Shown here: positions 11,247 through 14,717 of the stretch, piece after piece
Layout of the letters: every line of letters begins with the position of its first letter
Position numbering within the stretch: position 1 is the stretch's first letter
Source of the DNA: Syntrophorhabdus sp. PtaB.Bin184
GTDB lineage: Bacteria > Desulfobacterota > Syntrophorhabdia > Syntrophorhabdales > Syntrophorhabdaceae
Assembly: GCA_002067555.1 (NCBI GenBank)
Contig: MVQQ01000239.1
Coordinates: 1 to 14,717, forward strand
DNA: 14,717 nucleotides
Direction of reading: 5' to 3'
The notes under the pieces: generated by a model
The model's database searches: none
Told to the model about the DNA's origin: nothing
Seen by the model: only the letters and a program-made list of their open reading frames with translations
Program-made: the position numbers and the translations under genes

Positions 11247-13586
11247 TCAGGGTTTCAGGAGGATGGTGACTGTTGCCGAGGCCTCCTTTCCGTCCCCGGT
11301 CGCCGTGAATTTGAGTTGTTTTATGAGCCTCTTCAGGCACTGCTCCAGGGAATCGTTCCTCCCGTCCCTGGACTTCACGTCCTTCACCGTCCCGTCGGCA
11401 TTCACGGTCAGGGTGACAACATAGCTGACGGGACCAGTGATGCCGGTGGCGCATGCCGCCATGCCGCCTTCGATCTTCCGCATGGTCTTGAACACCGCCT
11501 CTTTCGCAATGCCGCCCGACACGGTAACGTCACCGATGGAGACCGTGGGGCCTGTGACGGTCCTTTGTTTCCCGTTCTCCTTCACCGGAGCCTCTTCCCT
11601 GCGCGCCATACCCATGTAATCCGGGCGGGGGTACGGGGCGAGGGGAGGCGGGGCCATGGCCATGGTCTTCATCATGCCGGATCCCCCGACCGCATAGTCG
11701 GAGACGCCTTCGGGCAGGGGCAGCGGCTGGTTCACCGTCTCCGGTGTGTCCCCGGTGTTCCTCACCCTATTGTCAACGGCCACGAAAGACGTGTAGGCCG
11801 TCAGCAGGTTGTAGGCGAGGCCGAGATCGGTCACTTCCTTCACGCGCCTGTCGCTGGAATGGAGCTTGTTGTAGTCGGAGAGAAGCGTGATCCGGTGGCG
11901 TGCCCAGAGGTACCGCAGCGCGACGTTGTCTTTCAACGGTTTCGCAGCCGCCACGTTGATGGACTCCGTGAACTTCCCCCTCCCCGAAATGCCTGTCACC
12001 GTTATCGTCCCTTTCGGTTCCCCCTTGTACTTGCCGAAGACCATCACTGGGCGGTCAGCGAGGACATCAGGGATGGAAACAGGCTCCACGTCATAGGTGG
12101 AGAACCCCGTGAAGCTCACCTTGACCTTCGTCAGGACAGGTGACTCTATCATCGCCCGGAAGCGGTCCGCCTGGGCCGGTGCGTCAGCAGGCTTCGTGAT
12201 GACGAATGGCTCGCCCATGCCCACACGGGCCATTCCCTCGATGATGTGACGGTTCACGGAGCTGCCGATCCCGAAGGCGAACACGTTAGCATCGTTGAGG
12301 TGGGTGCGGATGAGATCGAACACCTCCTCTTCGACCCTCACATAGCCGTCGGTGACGACGATGATGCTTCGGGAATAGTTCTCAAGCTTCGGGAGTGTAA
12401 GCACCCGGTTGAGTGCCGGAAGAAGCTCAGTGCCGCCTCCGCCGCGCTGGCGGTCGATGACGTTGATGGCGTTGTCCACGTTCTCCTTCGTTGCCGGGAG
12501 AGACTTCTCGGACATGAGCCGCGACCCTCCCGAGAAGAGCAGAACGTTGAACGTATCCGTGGGACGGAGGTTGCCGATAAGGCTCTTGAGAAGCCTTTTC
12601 GATATGTCGAGGGGAAAGCCGTACATGGAGCCCGAAACGTCGACGACGAAGATGTACTCCCTCGCCGGTATCTGGGCGCTCTTCACCTTCTTCGGGGGCT
12701 GCAGCATGCAAAGGAAGAAATTCTCCTTTTCTCCCTTATACAGGAGAAGTCCGGACTGCATTCTGTCCCCGGCAAGGCGCCAGCGGAGTATATAGTCCTT
12801 GTTGCCGCCCGACTTCTCCGACCTGTCGAGGGTCACCTTCGCGTTCGCGGGACCGTTGAAAGCTGTATTGACCTTGTGGGAAGTGGAGGCCAGTTCCTTG
12901 ATGGGTATGCCGCCCGCGATGTTGACGGTCATGTCGAATGCATACGTCGGTTTCTCTCCCTCGTGGAGATAGGGGTTCTGCACCCATTTTTCGGAAGGAA
13001 GCGCGCCGTCCGCGGGCTTGTTCGAATAGCGGGGACCTACCACCGTGGGATAGGCGAATTCGTATATCCTGTCTGTCGGGACAAGAACCTCCGTGTATTT
13101 CAGTTCCACCCGTATCTCGTCACCGGGCATGATGTTCGCAACGTTCATCTGGAAGACGTTCGGTCTGTGCTGTTCCAGAAGGGAGGCGCTCTTCCCCTGC
13201 TTTTTCGCGTCTTCGTAGTCCTTGCGGGCCTCGTCCCGCTTCTTGACCTTCGCCTCGATGACACGTTTACCGATGACCATCTTCATACCGTACACCGCGG
13301 CCCGGGTGGAAGCGGGAAAGACGTAGATCGCTTCGAGCGCCTTCTTGCCCTCATTCTTGTAAACCTGGGTCACAACGACGTCCGCGATGACACCGGAGAT
13401 GTTCGCGACGGCTGACGTCGACTTGAGCGGCAACTGGTCGAGTTTGGGATCGTCGCTTTTCACAAAAAAATAGGGAGACAGCGTCTTGTCGCCATCCTCC
13501 GGTTTCTGCGCCTGCGAAAGCCCCGGCAGGAACAGGACCGAACAGAGGACGGCAAAAAGGACAATAAAGACCGGAACACCTTTCAT
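11247..13586 (-). CDS. Secreted VIT and VWA domain protein with AgmX/TonB-like C-terminal domain
   Basis: 779 aa from ATG 13586, with AAGGAGGT 6 nt upstream. Residues 1-26 are a signal peptide ending LSQA. A VIT domain (about 40-170) contains the typical KKRDEARKDYEDAKKQGK and NVFQMNVANIMPGD segments. A VWA domain (about 310-480) has an intact metal site: D316-x-S318-x-S320, T386 and D413. A beta-rich region (485-600) and a low-complexity Met/Pro linker (about 620-665, MAMAPPPLAPYPRPD) lead to a C-terminal domain (about 695-779). That domain resembles the AgmX/TonB C-terminal fold: VTLTVNADGTVKDV, with Cys712 and Cys750 likely paired. VIT-VWA proteins mediate protein-protein or matrix contacts; the exact partner is unknown. 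It is located in the periplasm or outside the cell. It follows a TPR lipoprotein gene on the same strand 343 nt away. Confidence 0.9.
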   Translation of the reverse strand: MKGVPVFIVLFAVLCSVLFLPGLSQAQKPEDGDKTLSPYFFVKSDDPKLDQLPLKSTSAVANISGVIADVVVTQVYKNEGKKALEAIYVFPASTRAAVYGMKMVIGKRVIEAKVKKRDEARKDYEDAKKQGKSASLLEQHRPNVFQMNVANIMPGDEIRVELKYTEVLVPTDRIYEFAYPTVVGPRYSNKPADGALPSEKWVQNPYLHEGEKPTYAFDMTVNIAGGIPIKELASTSHKVNTAFNGPANAKVTLDRSEKSGGNKDYILRWRLAGDRMQSGLLLYKGEKENFFLCMLQPPKKVKSAQIPAREYIFVVDVSGSMYGFPLDISKRLLKSLIGNLRPTDTFNVLLFSGGSRLMSEKSLPATKENVDNAINVIDRQRGGGGTELLPALNRVLTLPKLENYSRSIIVVTDGYVRVEEEVFDLIRTHLNDANVFAFGIGSSVNRHIIEGMARVGMGEPFVITKPADAPAQADRFRAMIESPVLTKVKVSFTGFSTYDVEPVSIPDVLADRPVMVFGKYKGEPKGTITVTGISGRGKFTESINVAAAKPLKDNVALRYLWARHRITLLSDYNKLHSSDRRVKEVTDLGLAYNLLTAYTSFVAVDNRVRNTGDTPETVNQPLPLPEGVSDYAVGGSGMMKTMAMAPPPLAPYPRPDYMGMARREEAPVKENGKQRTVTGPTVSIGDVTVSGGIAKEAVFKTMRKIEGGMAACATGITGPVSYVVTLTVNADGTVKDVKSRDGRNDSLEQCLKRLIKQLKFTATGDGKEASATVTILLKP

Positions 13587-13663
13587 GGACAACCTCCTTG
13601 GAATCGCTGGTTTCATTCTTCCCGGTGAGACACGGGAGGGTGGGAAAAAGTTCCAAATGGCGC

Positions 13664-13926
13664 TTAAAGCGTCGGCACTTCGTGCTGACGGGTCGGCGCT
13701 AAAGGCGCCTAACGGGCATACGGGTCGGCACTTCGTGCCTAACGCGTCGGCGCCTGAGGCGCCTAACGAGTGGACGGGTCTGCCCTTCGGGCAAAGGGGC
13801 GGACGGGGTAAAGACAAAAAACACGCGCACGAAGTATTTCCCCGTGTGCCCGTTAGGTGCGTCAGCACCGACTCGTTAGGCGCTTTAGCGCCGACCCGTT
13901 AGGTGCCCCTGGCGCCGACCCGTCTG
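13664..13926. repeat. Block of eight variable-stem hairpin units, five one way and three inverted
   Basis: Units begin GTCGG and end CCTAAC with a short stem-loop between: 13671-13689, 13692-13713, 13724-13743, 13746-13767 and a divergent one at 13778-13796 on the + strand. On the minus strand they are at 13852-13872, 13875-13895 and 13898-13919. Stems vary in a compensated way (GGCAC/GTGCC, GGCGC/GCGCC, GGTGC/GCACC) and loops vary freely. The central core (about 13797-13851) contains GTAAAGACAAAAAAC. The block fills most of the 343-nt gap between the TPR and VIT-VWA genes, which holds no gene, and begins a few nt after the TPR stop. Confidence 0.8.
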
Positions 13927-13929
13927 CAC

Positions 13930-14469
13930 TTACCAGGCTATCTTTCTCGCCATGAGGATCCCCTGCGCGCGGGAGTTGCCGAGACGGGCGGCGGCCTGAT
14001 AGTCCTTGAGAGATTCCTCGTTGTTCCCTTTGGCCTCCCAGGCCTTTGCCCTGTTGAAATAAGCATCGCTGCTGTGCGGGTCTATCTCGATGGCCTTCGA
14101 GTAATCCACTATCGCCCTGTCCTCATCCCCTTTGAGAGAATAGGCAAGACCCCGCATGAGGTAGAGTTCGTCGTCCGTGGGGTCGAGCTCGATGGCCTTC
14201 GTGTAATCGGCAATGGCTTCGTCGTGCCTGCCCATTTTCTGATAGAGATACGCACGCCCCGCCCGGGGCACGGGATCCCTCGGCGCGTAGCGGATGGCCT
14301 TCGTGAGATCCTGAACCGCCTCCTCGTAGTTCCCCTGATGCGCGTCGAACTGGGCGAACTTCTCGAGATAGGCAACGTTGCAGGCACTAAGGAGAAAGAG
14401 GGCGACCAGCAGAAGAGAGCTGGCGCAGCGGATCAGGGCCTTCTGCGTTCTTCCTTTTCGGATAGCCAT
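13930..14469 (-). CDS. TPR-repeat lipoprotein
   Basis: 179 aa from ATG 14469, with AGGAG 8 nt upstream. The signal peptide ends in the lipobox LLSAC (C30), so the mature protein should be lipid-anchored; +2 is Asn, leaving outer-membrane sorting open. Four tetratricopeptide repeats follow (about 33-62, 64-96, 98-130, 132-162), with repeated patterns such as GRHDEAIADYTKAIELDP and GDEDRAIVDYSKAIEIDP. TPRs are protein-docking scaffolds; the partner is unknown. The next gene on the same strand encodes the secreted VIT-VWA protein, so an envelope complex is possible (inference). The frame is open further upstream only because the heptamer repeat has no stop in that frame. Confidence 0.88.
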   Translation of the reverse strand: MAIRKGRTQKALIRCASSLLLVALFLLSACNVAYLEKFAQFDAHQGNYEEAVQDLTKAIRYAPRDPVPRAGRAYLYQKMGRHDEAIADYTKAIELDPTDDELYLMRGLAYSLKGDEDRAIVDYSKAIEIDPHSSDAYFNRAKAWEAKGNNEESLKDYQAAARLGNSRAQGILMARKIAW

Positions 14470-14503
14470 GGTGTCTTCTCCTGTCTGATAGTATTTGAGC
14501 CCC

Positions 14504-14532
14504 ATTCTATCACGCGGTCGCGGGTTTTTCAC
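14504..14532 (-). promoter_or_regulatory. Candidate promoter of the TPR lipoprotein gene
   Basis: On the minus strand GTGAAA (14527-14532), 17 nt, TAGAAT (14504-14509): four and five of six matches. The start site would be about 14497, giving a 28-nt leader that contains AGGAG. It lies between the heptamer array and the gene. Confidence 0.5.
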
Positions 14533-14545
14533 CAGCAAAAGAACC

Positions 14546-14613
14546 GTCGCAGGTCGCAGGTCGCAGGTCGCAGGTCGCAGGTCGCAGGTCGCAGGTCGCA
14601 GGTCGCAGGTCGC
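14546..14613. repeat. Perfect heptamer array (GTCGCAG)9, locus E left arm
   Basis: Nine identical copies of GTCGCAG plus a partial tenth, the most homogeneous array in the window. It is followed by CCAAAGAAAGAC (AAGAC at 14620-14624) and then GGTGGAGGG (14625-14633). Perfect identity suggests recent expansion. It lies about 50 nt upstream of the inferred TPR transcript start. Confidence 0.9.
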
Positions 14614-14678
14614 CAAAGAAAGACGGTGGAGGGGGACCGGTTGTCAACACAATTGCTGGCCCGGCAGCGATCTTTTTT

Positions 14679-14717
14679 GGCTTTTAGACCTGAGACTTGC
14701 GACCTGAGACTTGCGAC
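14679..14717. repeat. Inverted heptamer arm, locus E right arm (cut by window end)
   Basis: On the minus strand it reads GTCGCAA, GTCTCAG, GTCGCAA, GTCTCAG, GTCTAAAAGCC. It is inverted relative to the array at 14546-14613 and separated from it by a core of about 65 nt. TAAAAGCC at the inner end matches loci C and D. The arm continues past the window edge. Confidence 0.8.

Noticed and set aside
12246..13415. Long open + frame opposite the VIT-VWA gene
   Set aside because: Shadow of the real gene in a GC-rich region.
13486..13902. Open + frame across the VIT-VWA signal-peptide region and hairpin block
   Set aside because: It translates repeat DNA and antisense sequence; no family resemblance.
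14650..14680. Intrinsic terminator (GCTG...CAGC followed by TTTTTT) on the + strand
   Set aside because: Only a 4-bp stem and no + strand gene upstream; noted as part of the locus E core instead.

Overview
The window looks like chromosome from an anaerobic Desulfobacterota/deltaproteobacterium-like bacterium, possibly a syntroph. The grounds are a succinate dehydrogenase operon joined to a Rieske/cytochrome b module, DUF6485, MobB, moderately high GC with strong GC3, and frequent AGG (Arg) and ATA (Ile) codons. The taxonomy is an inference; no rRNA or other marker gene is present.

Layout. 1-1088 (minus): a NusA-like S1/KH protein lacking the RNA-polymerase-binding N-terminus, followed by a small secreted protein resembling F-type TrbI, whose reading frame seems to shift near the window edge. 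1089-2553: a small Cys-rich DUF6485 gene (+) and an unrecognised charged protein (-), separated by several short tandem repeat arrays and a REP-like hairpin. 2554-7080 (+): a tightly overlapping operon, sdhC-sdhA-sdhB-Rieske-cytochrome b-small membrane protein. It links a complex II with a single small anchor to a cytochrome-c-less b/Rieske complex. 7116-9008 (+): a large protein that looks like a degenerate type IIG/Eco57I-like restriction-methylase. It has its own strong promoter and almost no 5' leader. 9170-11151 (-): Nudix hydrolase, mobB and recO. 11247-13586 (-): a secreted VIT-VWA protein with an AgmX/TonB-like C-terminal domain. 13930-14469 (-): a TPR lipoprotein.

How the genes may work together. 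SdhCAB would pass electrons between succinate/fumarate and the quinone pool, and the Rieske/cytochrome b pair would connect that pool to an acceptor or donor encoded elsewhere, because no haem-c (CXXCH) protein is present here. The other genes are mostly housekeeping or unassigned.

The most unusual content is between the genes. Almost every gap holds short tandem arrays whose unit length (7, 8 or 9 nt) and sequence differ by locus but follow one pattern, roughly GTYnnAR plus 0-2 nt. They often occur as inverted arms around a short core, abut stop codons, and share end motifs (AAGAC on one side, TAAAAGCC on the other). A separate block of about 260 bp holds eight 19-22 nt hairpin units with covarying stems, five in one orientation and three in the other. 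I know of no named element that matches these.
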